Below are positions 21,198 through 31,139 of a stretch of 35,000 nt of DNA, piece after piece; within the stretch, counting starts at the first letter, position 1, and the number at the start of each line of letters is the position of its first letter. The notes below the pieces were generated by a model that was not told the DNA's origin, ran no database searches, and saw only the letters and a list, made by a program, of their open reading frames with translations. Source of the DNA: Balamuthia mandrillaris (lineage: Eukaryota; Discosea; Longamoebia; Balamuthiidae). The stretch covers positions 160,001-195,000 of the forward strand of contig JAVKOQ010000076.1 in assembly GCA_031835245.1 (NCBI GenBank), given 5' to 3'. The translations under genes were made by a program, and so were the position numbers.

Positions 21198-21270
21198 ACA
21201 GAAAGAGAAGCGGAGGGAGGAAGAGAGGGACTGATAACGAACTGGTTACATGGACTAAACGAGGTGTTTC
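20809..21270. other. Intergenic region with GA microsatellite
   Basis: Between the small charged gene (start 20808) and the stop of the 2H-RRM gene (21271), both minus strand. A (GA)n-rich tract covers about 21112-21205. It may lie in the 3' untranslated region of the 2H-RRM transcript, where it would again be CU on the sense strand. No gene is seen. Confidence 0.6.
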
Positions 21271-22254
21271 TTAGTTAGCATTCTGCAAAGTGATAGTTCT
21301 ATCCTTGAGGGTGGTTTGGTTCATCTCTTTCATCGCCCGCTCTTTCTCCTCCTCGCTGTCAAACTCTACAAAGCCAAAGTACTTGCTGCGGCCGTCGTTG
21401 CCACGCTTTGGGATGTCCACTGAGCGGACGGAAAAGGTGGAGGCGAACAACTCTCGCAGCTCTTCTTCTGTGGTCTCGGAAGGAAGGTTGCCCACATAAA
21501 GCGTCCGTTTGCTCTTTTCCAGGTCCTGCAATCTGTCCAATCAAAGAGGTCAGCGTTAGTAGGAGAATGAAACAACGAGAAACGATGAGAAAACCAGGAT
21601 GGAAAGAGAAGGGCAAGAAGTACAAAAGAAAAGAACAAGCAACAGAAGACTAAATACACAAAGCAAGAACAGGAGAAACGAATGAAGAGGGACTTACTTT
21701 TTTTCTTTGTCGGGAATCTCTGAGCTCTCAAAGTGAGGAGGGCTCTGTGCTCCTTCCTCTCCCAAAGGAACCACATAACGCACTTCGAAGGGGTCATCCG
21801 CTGTTCTGCTGATGAGATAAACCTCCTTCAGGACAAACTCGAACGAGTCGTCCCAAATCTTCTCAAACTCTTTGATCTTGCGCAGCATTTCTGCCTGAGA
21901 AGAAGAAAGAAGAAGATAAAAGAGAAAGAAGAAAGAAGAACAAGAAGAAAGAAGAAAGCAGAAAGCACATCGGTAAGCGTCGTCCCTGGGTTCACACGCA
22001 ACACAACGAGTGAAAGCAAGCACCTTTTTCTTGAACTGGCCAACGCTCATGTGAGCAGTGAAGCCTTTGTCGGATTTTGTGGACTGAGCGTCGCAATAGG
22101 GATATGCTTCTTCGATCTTCCTCTGCAGCTCTTTCAACGATCCTTCTGGCTGTTTATAAACCCAGACAAGCACAAAGTGAGAAGAGAAGAAAGGAAAAAA
22201 GAGGAAGAGCAAGGAAGCAAGGAAACTGGAAGAGCATAGCGCGAGGAGAAAGCG

Positions 22255-22290
<36 letters not shown>

Positions 22291-22725
22291 AGAAGAAAGA
22301 GAACAACAAAAGAAGAGCAAAGAAAGAAGATGCAAGAAGAACGGAGCAACGAGAAAAAGAAGACAAGAAGGGCGAAGAGCAAAGGTGTATCCATGGGAGA
22401 GTAGAAACCAAACCTCATCTTCGGGATGCGCCCAAACGGTATAGCTCTTGCTGTGCTCAAAGAAGTCAAACTTGCGGAACCGCAGTGTGAAGGGCTTCAT
22501 GGAGGAAAGAGCTGCGGTCAAGCGTTGGTGAGCCTCCTCAAAGTAGAGGTCCTCCACAAAGGGAAAGAGCAGGGTGATGTGCGGCATCCACCGGACGAAC
22601 CCCCTGTCGTGCTGCCGGCGTATGTCCTGCAAGGGGCCGTCCCAAAGCTGAGGTGGAGGGATCACCACCACCGCTGACTTGAACACAGTCTTCCGCTTCG
22701 CCACCGCTTCCATTGCTCCCAACAT
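21271..22725 (-). CDS. 2H phosphoesterase-RRM fusion (probable RNA 2',3'-cyclic phosphodiesterase/ligase-like), 298 aa, four exons
   Basis: Exons are 22414-22725, 22024-22149, 21698-21894 and 21271-21532, totalling 897 nt in phase. The N-terminal half is a 2H phosphoesterase (2'-5' RNA ligase superfamily): first catalytic motif RWMPHITLLFPF (H49xT51), second motif GFTAHMSVGQF (H137xS139), about 88 residues apart as usual in the family. The family acts on 2',3'-cyclic phosphate or 2'-5' linkages in RNA. The C-terminal 85 residues are an RRM with RNP2 LYVGNLP (223-229), RNP1 KYFGFVEF, and the usual beta-alpha-beta pattern, ending LKDRTITLQNAN. The RRM probably supplies RNA targeting. Intron 1 has a (GA)n run on the plus strand. 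Exact substrate is unknown; joining to an RRM supports an RNA role over nucleotide hydrolysis. Confidence 0.88.
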
Positions 22726-23503
22726 GTTTCACTCTTTTTTGCGTTTCGTTTAAACGAATGGGTTGGTCGAGTTAAGCAAACAAAAACCTTCTGCGAAGCA
22801 TTCCTTCTTTTTTCTCAGTTCACCAGGTTTTCATGCCGCCAACTGTTCGTCGTCACTCGGCTCTTGGTGATAAAGCAGAAAAACCATAACCAAAAGGACT
22901 GCGTAAAAAAAAACGCAAGATAGCGAGGCAGAGGACAGCAAAGGGAGGGGGAAAAAACAGTGCCGAGACCGACGACCTTGTGGTAGAGGGGTACAACGGG
23001 TCTGGAATGGTTTGAAAAGGGGGGAACACGCCGTGACATTTGCGGTCCAAGCCCTCGCAAAAGTCAAAGAAATCTGTAATAAAACGCCCATTGGGTCAAT
23101 TCACAGAGAGTCGGTGGAAAATCCGGGGCAAAAGGAAAGCTTATGGAGTTTTTCCACCAATCCTGTACACTCCGTAGTCGACAAAATGACCTTCTTTGTT
23201 TGTCAAAATCCATCAATTAAAGTACCTTTTCAGCGTTCATAAAGGGTGAATTTTTTTTCGCCTCGCATTTTTCTTTTTCGTTTTTGTATCCAGCCGACAG
23301 TCAGGACCGTTCCCCCTTCGCTTCGCCGCAGCGACCCCAAGAGCTTGTGCTACTTCACACACCTCCCTTTTGCTTCTTCTGTTTCTTCCACTGCAAGCCA
23401 GCCTCTTTCGCTCGCACGCCCCTTTTAAACTTTGTTTTTTTTTATTTTGGCCCACTACTTTTTTTTGTTGACTCGCACTGCGCACTCTAACACAACCGAC
23501 ACC
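22726..23503. other. Divergent intergenic region, about 0.8 kb, with a 9-bp inverted repeat
   Basis: Separates the minus-strand 2H-RRM gene from the plus-strand Ser-rich gene, so it should hold both promoters. GGTGGAAAA (23113-23121) and TTTTCCACC (23150-23158) are a perfect inverted repeat with a 28-nt spacer. TTCGTCGTCACTCG near 22846 partly resembles the 15-bp motif seen elsewhere, but with a deleted base. Reading frames here lack family features. Confidence 0.4.
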
Positions 23504-23875
23504 ATGGAAGGCGACCTGTTCTTCTTGCTCCCCGACTCTCCCACTAAACTCTCTCCTCCTGCTCACCGCCCTCGTAGCCGCACAATGAGCAACGCTTGCC
23601 CCTCTTCTCCCAAACCGCGTTGCCTGGAAGAGATGCCTGTCTCTGGCGGGGGCAAAAAACGGTCCAGCTCTTTCTCCTTCCAGAAAGATGCCGCCCTCTT
23701 TGGGTCCCCTAGCAGATCCAACTCCAATCTCTCCCTGTGGTCGTACCTCCCTTCTTTCACGGCCAACAACAAAAATACCAACCCCAACCCTTCGCCTTCC
23801 TCCTCCCCCTCTGAGCGGTTCTGCCCTGTTCCTTCTGCCAGCCGACGCGACGCTGGTCACTCGACTAACAAGTAA
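23504..23875 (+). CDS. Small Ser/Pro-rich protein of unknown function, 123 aa
   Basis: Single frame with a good initiation context (ACACCATGG). Not recognised. The N-terminus is MEGDLFFLLPDSP. The rest is Ser, Pro, Arg and Asn rich and predicted disordered, with clusters that look like basophilic kinase or 14-3-3 sites (RPRSRTMS, KKRSSSFSF, RSNSNLSLW). There is no membrane helix or signal. A short aromatic patch, LWSYLPSF, might be a binding peptide. The frame ends at TAA 23873-23875. The possibility that an intron extends it downstream cannot be excluded, because the next 1 kb has no gene. Confidence 0.5.
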   Translation: MEGDLFFLLPDSPTKLSPPAHRPRSRTMSNACPSSPKPRCLEEMPVSGGGKKRSSSFSFQKDAALFGSPSRSNSNLSLWSYLPSFTANNKNTNPNPSPSSSPSERFCPVPSASRRDAGHSTNK

Positions 23876-24397
23876 AACGAACGAACAACACAAGAAACGA
23901 GGAGGACGTTAGAAAAAAAATATAGGATGAACGAAGGATGAAAGAGTGGAAGGAACAAAGGGAAAGGAAGGAGGTTCGAAGGGGGAAAGGGAGGAGGAAC
24001 TGTTTCGGTGATAGGAGAAAGAGGATAATAACTGTACGTTTAGAACGACGGGCTTTTTTTTTTGGACCGTTGAAGGTAGAACAAAAAAAAGTGCAACCGT
24101 AGAGCAGCCCTCGAGAGGACAATGACGCCTAGCGTTTCTGTTCCTCGCCCTCTACGTTGAGGACACAACTTCGACGGGACGATGACAACAGCAGCACTCA
24201 AAGCCTAAGGATGGATTCGCACAACCCACACTCGCCTTATTTTTTGTTTTTATGTTTTTTTGTATCTGCTGTACACTACTGTTCACTTAAGACTTGTAAT
24301 GCTTACCAACATAACAAAGGCGGTAGCTGTACATAATCAAACTTTTACCCTACCAATGCCTCCTCTTTCCCCTTCCCTCTTTTTCATTTGGGGAACT

Positions 24398-24442
<45 letters not shown>

Positions 24443-24880
24443 GAACAACAACAAAGGACACCAGAAGAAGGCGCGGTGTTCCTTCGATCGTTCGTCCAAG
24501 CAGATCTATTAGGGAACCAAGGTTGATCTCCAGCAACATGTTTGAATTGTGGTTGGAGGTCACCTGGCTCCCGTGTATCTCCGGTTAATTATCACATGTC
24601 CTCCTGGCTAACTCCGCTGTGGGGCAACAACAACAACAATAAAGAATTTGTCATTTACGAGAAGAGAGAGGAGTGAAGGAAAAAGGGGAGAGGAGAAAGG
24701 GCAAAGTGGTGCACTGCGGCCCAGAAAAAGAAAAAGTTTTGAGTGTGTTTGAAACAAGAAGACGAAAGAAACAAAAACCTAAACCACCCTTATTATTTTC
24801 TTTACTTTTACGACCCGTTCTTCCTTCTTGTTGTAAAAAACAGAGAGAGTAAGTTTTGGTTGGTGTAACAGAAAGAAACG
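23876..24880. other. One-kilobase gap: 3' region of the Ser-rich gene and promoter of the PP2C gene
   Basis: No gene supported. Contents are purine-rich sequence (23890-24030), a (CT)n microsatellite (about 24400-24439), and a good plus-strand polyadenylation signal AATAAA at 24638-24643 after CAACAA repeats. The AATAAA suggests that a plus-strand transcript, most simply that of the Ser-rich gene, ends near 24660 and has a long 3' untranslated region. Confidence 0.5.
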
Positions 24881-25381
24881 ATGAAGCTAGTCCGACCCGG
24901 TGGTACTGAGCCCGGCTTTGCCAAGCGCATCCAGGCCTTTGGCGTTTTCAGCCTCGAAGGAGAACGCCACAAGAACGAGGACCGTTGGGTGACCTTCAAG
25001 CAAATCCTCGACGAGGGCCTCCCCGAGCCTTCTCTCGGTTCCGTGGAGATCACCGAGGCCTCTTCCCCCGAAGAAAAAGAGGAAAAGGGCTCTCCTACTG
25101 TGCCGGCCAAGGCGAGCAGTGAAGGCCAAGGTTCAAGCTCCGACGAGGAAGGAGCACCTTCGGGCGGTGAGGTTTGCTCGTCCTCCTATCCCGGACGATT
25201 CAATCCAAGTTATTTCGCGGTGTATGACGGACATGGCGGTCGCATGGCGGCGGACTTTGTGCGGGTTCATCTTCACGCACAGATCATCAATCAACAAACG
25301 AGCAACTTATTTTGGCCACAGTCGTCTGCTGCTGTTGATGAGAAAAAGTTTGTTGAAAATTTCTTCTTCTCTCGCTCTCTC

Positions 25382-25423
<42 letters not shown>

Positions 25424-26707
25424 CTTCTCTTTCCTCTCTTCCGCTCCTCTGTGTTCGTCGTTCACTCACCATGCCATTTTTTGTTCGCGGTAATCTTCAG
25501 AATCTCTGGGGTGGTGCTAGCCGCGTTTGCTCTCACGGAGCAGAAGTTGATCAACTACACCATCAAAAAGAAAAACCTCAGTGGCTGTTGTGCCATTGTG
25601 GTCATGCAGGTCCGTTCTGCTTGTTTCTTCTCTCACGCTCATGGCACTCACCCTTTTCTTTGTGGGTCAACAGGTGTACGATAGGATATTGGTAGCCAAT
25701 TTGGGCGACTCCAGAGTTGTGCAGGGACGCAAAGCGGAGAATCCGGGAGTGGGCAAAATGCGAGTACCTTTCCCGTTGACCTACAAGGCGGTCCCTCTGA
25801 GTGAAGACCAGAAGGCCTCTCACCCGGTGGAAAGAAGACGTATTAACAAACAAGGAGGTAAATCGTCGTTTATTACGCTGAAAGCTGAAACATTTCGTAT
25901 CCGAACATTAATATCTTATCTTTCTCTCTCTCTCTCTCTCTCTCTCTCCCTGGCAGGTTTTGTAAGTGGAGGAAGGGCTCTTGGTATGCTGGCTGTGGGT
26001 CGCTCTTTTGGAGATCGATTCATCAAGAATCCACCCAGTCCAGCTGGAACCAAGCGTAAAGAGTCTCCTGATGGTTCAACCAAAAACAACGAAACCACTA
26101 ATAATGCAGACAGCAACAACGAAAGTAAAAAGCAGAATCGTAGTCGCAGCAACTCCAATAAAATTGGAGGCGACGCAGAAGAGACGAATGGATCAAAGGA
26201 AGCGGCTGGAGAAGAGGAAGCTGGAAAGAAAGGAAGCAACAAGGAAGTGGCCACCAAAAAGAAATCAACGAAGAAGAAGTCGCAAGAGCCCGAAGCCGAA
26301 GAGGAAAAGGAGAACCCCAAAGTCGGAGCAGCGGCGAAGAAAAATGGCAAAACTGCTGGAGATGGTGCTGCAGCTGGTCCCAAGGAAGGAAACAACAAAG
26401 CCCCGAAGAAAAGCAACAATAACGTGGATAAGACCAATGCAGACAAGAAGGTCAAAAACGAGAAAGAAGATGAACCAGCAGGCACTAACAGCGAAGTAAC
26501 TGAGCCAGCAAAGAAGGAGACGAAGAAAGAGCAACGAGAGAGAGAAAGACGAGAAAAGTACGAGGCTCGAAGACAAAAAGAACGGGAAAAGAGAATTCAA
26601 CAACGGATAGCCATGTGGCGAAAGATGAAAGAGCAAGGAGGAGCCAACGCTGGCGAAGGTGCCGTTATCGCGGAACCCGAGCTCAGATGTATGTTTACTT
26701 TCTCTCT

Positions 26708-26744
<37 letters not shown>

Positions 26745-27489
26745 TGCTCTATTACCCTAGCTCTCTTGTTTCTCCTCCGCTCTCTCTCTCTCTCTCTCTC
26801 TCTCATCTCTTTCTTATGATATTTGTCTTTCAAAAGTCTTCAAGATAAAGCCTAAGGACCACTTCATCATCATCGCCAGCGACGGTTTCTGGGACGTATT
26901 CACTAACAAAAAGGCCGTGGACACGGTGGCCAAGCTCTTGAAGGAAGAAAAGGAGAAACTACTAAAGAAGAAAGAAGGAATAGAATCCCAAGATGCAGCC
27001 CAAGAAGACGGCGAACAATCTGAGAAGAAGCAACCTCAAGCAGAGCCATCTGAAACCAACACAAACAATGGTAAGAGTTCTCGTCACTCCAAAGCAAGTG
27101 AAGGCGACATCATCCTGTCGGCAGAAGAACGGTACCGAAAGGAGCGGCTGCGAAAGTACAGTTTTGCAGCAACGGACAGGGACTACCTCTTTGAAGACGA
27201 TCCTTCTCCTACGTTGCTCTCCGCACAGGAAGGTGATAAAGAAAACCTTACTAGCTCCAAAGAGATCGGTACTCGCACAATGCAGGAAGCAACCAATGGC
27301 TCTCCCAAAGAAACTGGTGGAGACTCGGATGGCGAAGAGGACGAAGAGGACGAGCCGTTTGTGCCCCCAAAGCAGTCTGATATTTTCTTGAATCGTGTCT
27401 GCCAAGTCCTATGCGAGAAAGCCAAAAACAAGGGAAGCCGTGATGACATCACCGTCATTCTCGTTCTCTTCGACGAGATCGGTCTGTAA
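24881..27489 (+). CDS. PP2C-type (PPM) protein phosphatase with two large charged insertions, 714 aa, five exons
   Basis: Metal-dependent Ser/Thr phosphatase. Exons are 24881-25347, 25501-25609, 25674-25857, 25957-26688 and 26837-27489, totalling 2145 nt in phase. Conserved motifs in order: GERHKNEDRW (27-36), YFAVYDGHGG with metal aspartate D116, LAAFALTEQKL, ILVANLGDSRVV (about 198-208), GRALGMLAVGRSFGDRF, DHFIIIASDGFWDV (metal aspartate D513) and GSRDDITVILV at the C-terminus (metal aspartate about D700). All metal-binding residues are present, so it should be active. It is far longer than the about 280-residue core. A Lys/Glu/Asn-rich segment of about 220 residues sits between SFGD and ASDG, with a basic helix at its end (RERERREKYEARR). 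A second acidic Ser/Glu insert of about 130 residues precedes the last motif. These may direct localisation or nucleic-acid binding. Introns 1, 3 and 4 hold (CT)n runs. Confidence 0.92.
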
Positions 27490-27668
27490 AACCCTCTGTT
27501 CTTCTCTCTCTCTCTCTCTCTCTCTCTCATATCTGTGTGATTGGAGAAGGCAGAACAGTAGGTACTTTTGTAAACTTCATTTTGCGTACACGTAACTTGT
27601 TTGTGTTATTTTTCAAATACAAGAACAAATAAATAATTAAAAAACAAAGAGTCAAGAAGAAGGCAACT
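27490..27668 (+). terminator. 3' region of the PP2C gene with (CT)n run and polyadenylation signal
   Basis: A (CT)n run occupies about 27504-27529 just after the stop codon, followed by AATAAA at 27628-27633 in AAATAAATAATTAAAA. This is the likely 3' end of the PP2C transcript. The gene on the opposite strand stops at 27669, so the two genes converge within 180 bp. Confidence 0.55.
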
Positions 27669-30185
27669 CTACAGCAAAAAGGTTTCGTTATGAAAGTCCC
27701 ATCGTCGCTGGCGTGCGTGTCGTTCAGCATCTGCAACGAGGTTCTCCGGACCACAAGCAAACATCAGGGTGGACAATCCAAGATCGTCACCCTCGTGCAG
27801 CTCATCGATGTCAGACAGATTAGGCCGCCCAACAAAGACAGGACACCCACCAACGTCCTCTTCTGCGAAGGAGACAGACGTTACGCTCGAGTTCATGGAG
27901 ACGTTATCATGTCCGGTAAAGTGGCAGTAGAGGGCGAAGCGTTTGTCGTTAGCAGCAGCCTTGGCCATGGCGGGGTACAGCAAGTCCAGCAGCTTCCTAT
28001 CGCGGGCACTCCAAACAAGCACCACTCTTTCAAGGTGAGGAAGATGAGCCTGTGGCAGGGCGGCCAGTGCTTCGATGATGGCCTTGCAAGGAGTGATGCC
28101 AATGCCACCGGCCACCAGGCAGATCTGTTGGTAACGCCCAAACTCGATAGGGAGGCCGTAGGGTCCGTCCACGTTGACAGTAAGAGTAAGGCCGTCTCGC
28201 ACAGCGTCTGCCAGGCGAGAGGTAAAGGTGGCTTCTCCCATGACCTTGATGTGAAGCTCCACCTCGTTCTTGTCGGCTCCAGCGATGGTGAAGGGATGCC
28301 ATTGGAAGAGGGACAGTTGAGAGACGTTGATGAAGCAGTAGTGGCCCGGTCGGTAAGCAAAAGGAGCACGGAGGCGCAGCGACACCACACGCCCAACACC
28401 ACCGAGGTCGTGGTGGATGGCAGAGATAATTTCAGCGGCTGTAGCGCTGCGGTAGGCCCGAATGCAGCGATCCACGAACCAAAAGGCAACGCCGGGAAGA
28501 AGGAACTCCCAACCGGCAGCGGCGTGCCACAGAACGGCAGGGATGAGCAAGCAGTAGGTGATATGATGGGAGTAGTAAAAGAGCTCAAAGAACCTCCGCC
28601 TTATCTGCCAGAGAGTCAAAACGCCCATTGTGATGAAGGTAAGCCATGTGACCAACGTGATGAGAGGCACCGTGAAGTTGTCAATGCCGTTGCTGAGGTG
28701 CATCGGCACAGCCAGCACATCTCCCGGAAAGTTGTGTGTCTTGGAGTACCAGACGTAGTTAGCCACCATGTGAGCGAAGGCTGCCAACAGGAAGAGACGG
28801 CCGAGGATGACATGAGCGAAGATGGCAGCCTCCCAAGAAAGCCCAAAGATGAAAGGCAGAACAGAGTTGCGAGCAGCAGGGAACATCAGCAATCCAAACA
28901 GGAGGACAGCCAACTGGCCAAAAGCACGACCTATCTTCTCCGCATCGTAGACATGCGCTGCAGATGGCCAGTAGCCGTTGAAGTTGTGGTCGTGGACCCA
29001 ATACCAGAACCACAAAGTGATCAGAGTCACCGTTGCAGCGGCCAGCAGCAGCCGACCAAGCGATACAAAGACGAGGTGTTGGCGCAGCCGTAACGAAGGG
29101 CGAGAGGCTTCCAGTTTTGAGCTGCTTTCGCCCGCTGGGAGTAAACGGACGCTAAGCTGAAGGATGTATCGTGGGAAGTGCCAGTAGAAGAACTCGAGCT
29201 GAGGGAGCCACACTCCCGCACCAAGAAGCAGCCTTGTCGGCCCAAATGAACGCAGAAACAATGTGGCCAGAGGAACCACCAGAAGGAACACATAGAGGAA
29301 GAGGTTGTCAGGAAAGATCTTAAGGCGCCAGTCGTCACGCAGCTCCAGCTCCTTGGTCTTGAAAGTGGCCCAAGGGTACTCCGGAATGGCGACGTACTCG
29401 GGGTATTTATAGACCTTAGGGTCATGAGTGACCTTCTGAGCGGCATAGGAGGCAATGCGATCTGGCATGAAGTACTCCCAAGAGTTGGGAATGTAGGTGG
29501 TCGTGAAGCCAAAGACCAGCAACGGCAGGAAGAGAAGAAAGTAAAGAAGCCAGCCTTGTCGTAGAGTAGCTCCAGGAGTGGGGGGCGAGACCACCAACAA
29601 GCTTGTTGACGTTCCTTTGCGAAGAAGCGGGAGGTCCTCCCTCTCTTTGTTGCTGGCTTGTCTCCGCTCTGCCACGATGCCCAGAACGAAGCTTGCCAAC
29701 TGTGCAACCGCTAGAGAGACAAAGGCCAAAAGGGCGGACATGCCAACGATGGCCTGCCACCCCATGCCGGCCTCTGGCTGTCGAGGAGTGAGCTTCTTGT
29801 AAACCTCCGGATTCAGGCACCCTACACCGAAGCAATCCAGGAAAGGAGCTGCCCACAAGCCTCCAAACGTAGCTCCAACAACCAACAAGCTCACCGCCAG
29901 CGCTGTAGCGATCAATCGGATGTACTTGTTGGCTGGCGTGAGGAAGCACAGTGCTTGCTGCGATGCCGTGAACAACAGAGTGAAAGCCACGGGAGAAAGA
30001 AACGTGAAGAAGACGAGCCCCACAAACTGTTGCTTGTTGTAGCCTGTCCAGGTGTGGCTGTAGGGGCCAGGATCGGTGAACCAATCGGCCTTAGACCAGA
30101 CACCCAGTCCCACCGAAGCTCCGACTGCCAAACAGGTACCTACCGCAGCCACCGCCAACCACCAACCTGCTCTCCGCAGCACCAT
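27669..30185 (-). CDS. Ferric reductase / NADPH oxidase-like flavocytochrome, 838 aa, intronless
   Basis: Moves electrons from NAD(P)H through FAD and two hemes across a membrane, to ferric iron or oxygen. The frame is continuous from ATG 30185 to TAG at 27669. Four N-terminal membrane helices (about 5-190) and two more (about 211-232, 295-312) precede the ferric-reductase core. Heme ligands fit the FRE/NOX pattern: H458 and H472 in FAHVILGRLFLLAAFAH (14 apart), H540/H541 and H554 in YYSHHITYCLLIPAVLWH. The cytosolic half has the FAD motif HPFTIAG (H630), the NAD(P)H motif GGIGITPC (693-700), LVWSARDR, and MFACGPENL near the end. There are no EF hands, so it is closer to ferric reductases or NOX2-like forms than to NOX5. 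The extra N-terminal helices are unusual. It alone among the larger genes here lacks introns. Confidence 0.92.
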   Translation of the reverse strand: MVLRRAGWWLAVAAVGTCLAVGASVGLGVWSKADWFTDPGPYSHTWTGYNKQQFVGLVFFTFLSPVAFTLLFTASQQALCFLTPANKYIRLIATALAVSLLVVGATFGGLWAAPFLDCFGVGCLNPEVYKKLTPRQPEAGMGWQAIVGMSALLAFVSLAVAQLASFVLGIVAERRQASNKEREDLPLLRKGTSTSLLVVSPPTPGATLRQGWLLYFLLFLPLLVFGFTTTYIPNSWEYFMPDRIASYAAQKVTHDPKVYKYPEYVAIPEYPWATFKTKELELRDDWRLKIFPDNLFLYVFLLVVPLATLFLRSFGPTRLLLGAGVWLPQLEFFYWHFPRYILQLSVRLLPAGESSSKLEASRPSLRLRQHLVFVSLGRLLLAAATVTLITLWFWYWVHDHNFNGYWPSAAHVYDAEKIGRAFGQLAVLLFGLLMFPAARNSVLPFIFGLSWEAAIFAHVILGRLFLLAAFAHMVANYVWYSKTHNFPGDVLAVPMHLSNGIDNFTVPLITLVTWLTFITMGVLTLWQIRRRFFELFYYSHHITYCLLIPAVLWHAAAGWEFLLPGVAFWFVDRCIRAYRSATAAEIISAIHHDLGGVGRVVSLRLRAPFAYRPGHYCFINVSQLSLFQWHPFTIAGADKNEVELHIKVMGEATFTSRLADAVRDGLTLTVNVDGPYGLPIEFGRYQQICLVAGGIGITPCKAIIEALAALPQAHLPHLERVVLVWSARDRKLLDLLYPAMAKAAANDKRFALYCHFTGHDNVSMNSSVTSVSFAEEDVGGCPVFVGRPNLSDIDELHEGDDLGLSTLMFACGPENLVADAERHARQRRWDFHNETFLL

Positions 30186-31139
30186 TTCGTGTTCTTGGTT
30201 TCAGTTTCGTCTTCGTCTTCTTCAAAGGACGACAGCTGTGAAGTGAGTCCAACATTGCGTGAGGAAACGTCGCTTTTATACCAGCGCGGCTCATTTGCTT
30301 ACGAAGTTGGACGAAGAGGTATTGCCCAGTTCTACCGTCGACAACAAGAAAGCGAAAAGGAAAAAGCAAACGGCACGTTGGCAGGGAAACTGCTCACGAA
30401 GTTTTACACATGGCGTTGCGGAAGAGGCACCAAACTGCTCCGTGGTGCAAGTAAACCCCTGTTTACCCCACGAAAAAGAAAAAGAGTTTTTTTTTTTTTT
30501 TTTCGCGAAGCAAACCCGCCTTACGCAGAATTAGCAAGTAGTCCGATAATGCGCCTTATTGTGCTATGTGAGCACACGCTGCATGACGGAAGTGTCTCAG
30601 GAAGGACGAAACTGAAGCAGAGAAGACAAGGAGGAGGAAACAAGGAATGCTTCAGTTTTGTCAATAAAGAAGTAAACAAGCTTTAATCTTCCGCAGCAGC
30701 TCTTCCCCCCCTTTCCCTCACCATCACTCCAATTTGCTTTTGGCTAATCCTTTTGTGTCGATACCAGCGGAATAGTATTATTTGGGCAAATCGAAAATTC
30801 TATAATATTGTGATTATTGTCTACATATATCGATGTTTTTTGAGTTGGATTGATTATCTTTGCAATTTCCTCAGTTCAACAGAGAAGAGAGAAGGATTAA
30901 AAGGGGAGAGAAAAAGAGAAGGATAGGGGTTTGTGCTTGTAGATTAGTTAGTTGAAAAGGCCGCGTTTGAGAACCCTTGCCGACCACAGCCTCTCGAGGT
31001 GACACGCTGCTCTATTGGCGGTGTCTATCCCTTTGTTGTAAGTGCCACGCTTCGGCCTGGTTTGCCTCACTTCGGTAAGGTGCAGTCTTCTTTTCCAATA
31101 TTCTTCTTTTTGTTTCGTTCCTTGATTTTGTTCTAAGAA
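30186..31139. other. Divergent intergenic region changing from mixed to AT-rich DNA
   Basis: 30186-30680 holds leader and promoter sequence of the minus-strand reductase, with a long T run near 30487-30502. 30740-30880 is AT-rich with ATATATCGATG (30824-30834), recalling other promoter islands in the window. A GC-richer block at 30960-31083 holds stable stem-loops (separate entry). No protein-coding gene is supported. Confidence 0.5.
30996..31082 (+). ncRNA. Candidate structured RNA or 5'-leader element with two UUCG hairpins
   Basis: Three consecutive stem-loops on the plus strand. GACACGC (31001-31007) pairs with GCGGTGTC (31018-31025) with one bulge. CCACGC-TTCG-GCCTGG (31045-31060) and CCTCAC-TTCG-GTAAGG (31065-31080) are each six-pair stems with one mismatch at the same position, closed by the very stable C(UUCG)G tetraloop. 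They lie about 60 nt upstream of the ATG at 31140, so this could be a leader element or a separate RNA. No known RNA family was recognised. Confidence 0.35.

Noticed and set aside
22815-23091. Minus-strand small frames between the 2H-RRM and Ser-rich genes
   Set aside because: No recognisable composition, motif or splice partner; region fits a divergent promoter.
27690-29093. 467-codon plus-strand open frame
   Set aside because: It is the antisense shadow of the ferric reductase gene, with no family features of its own.
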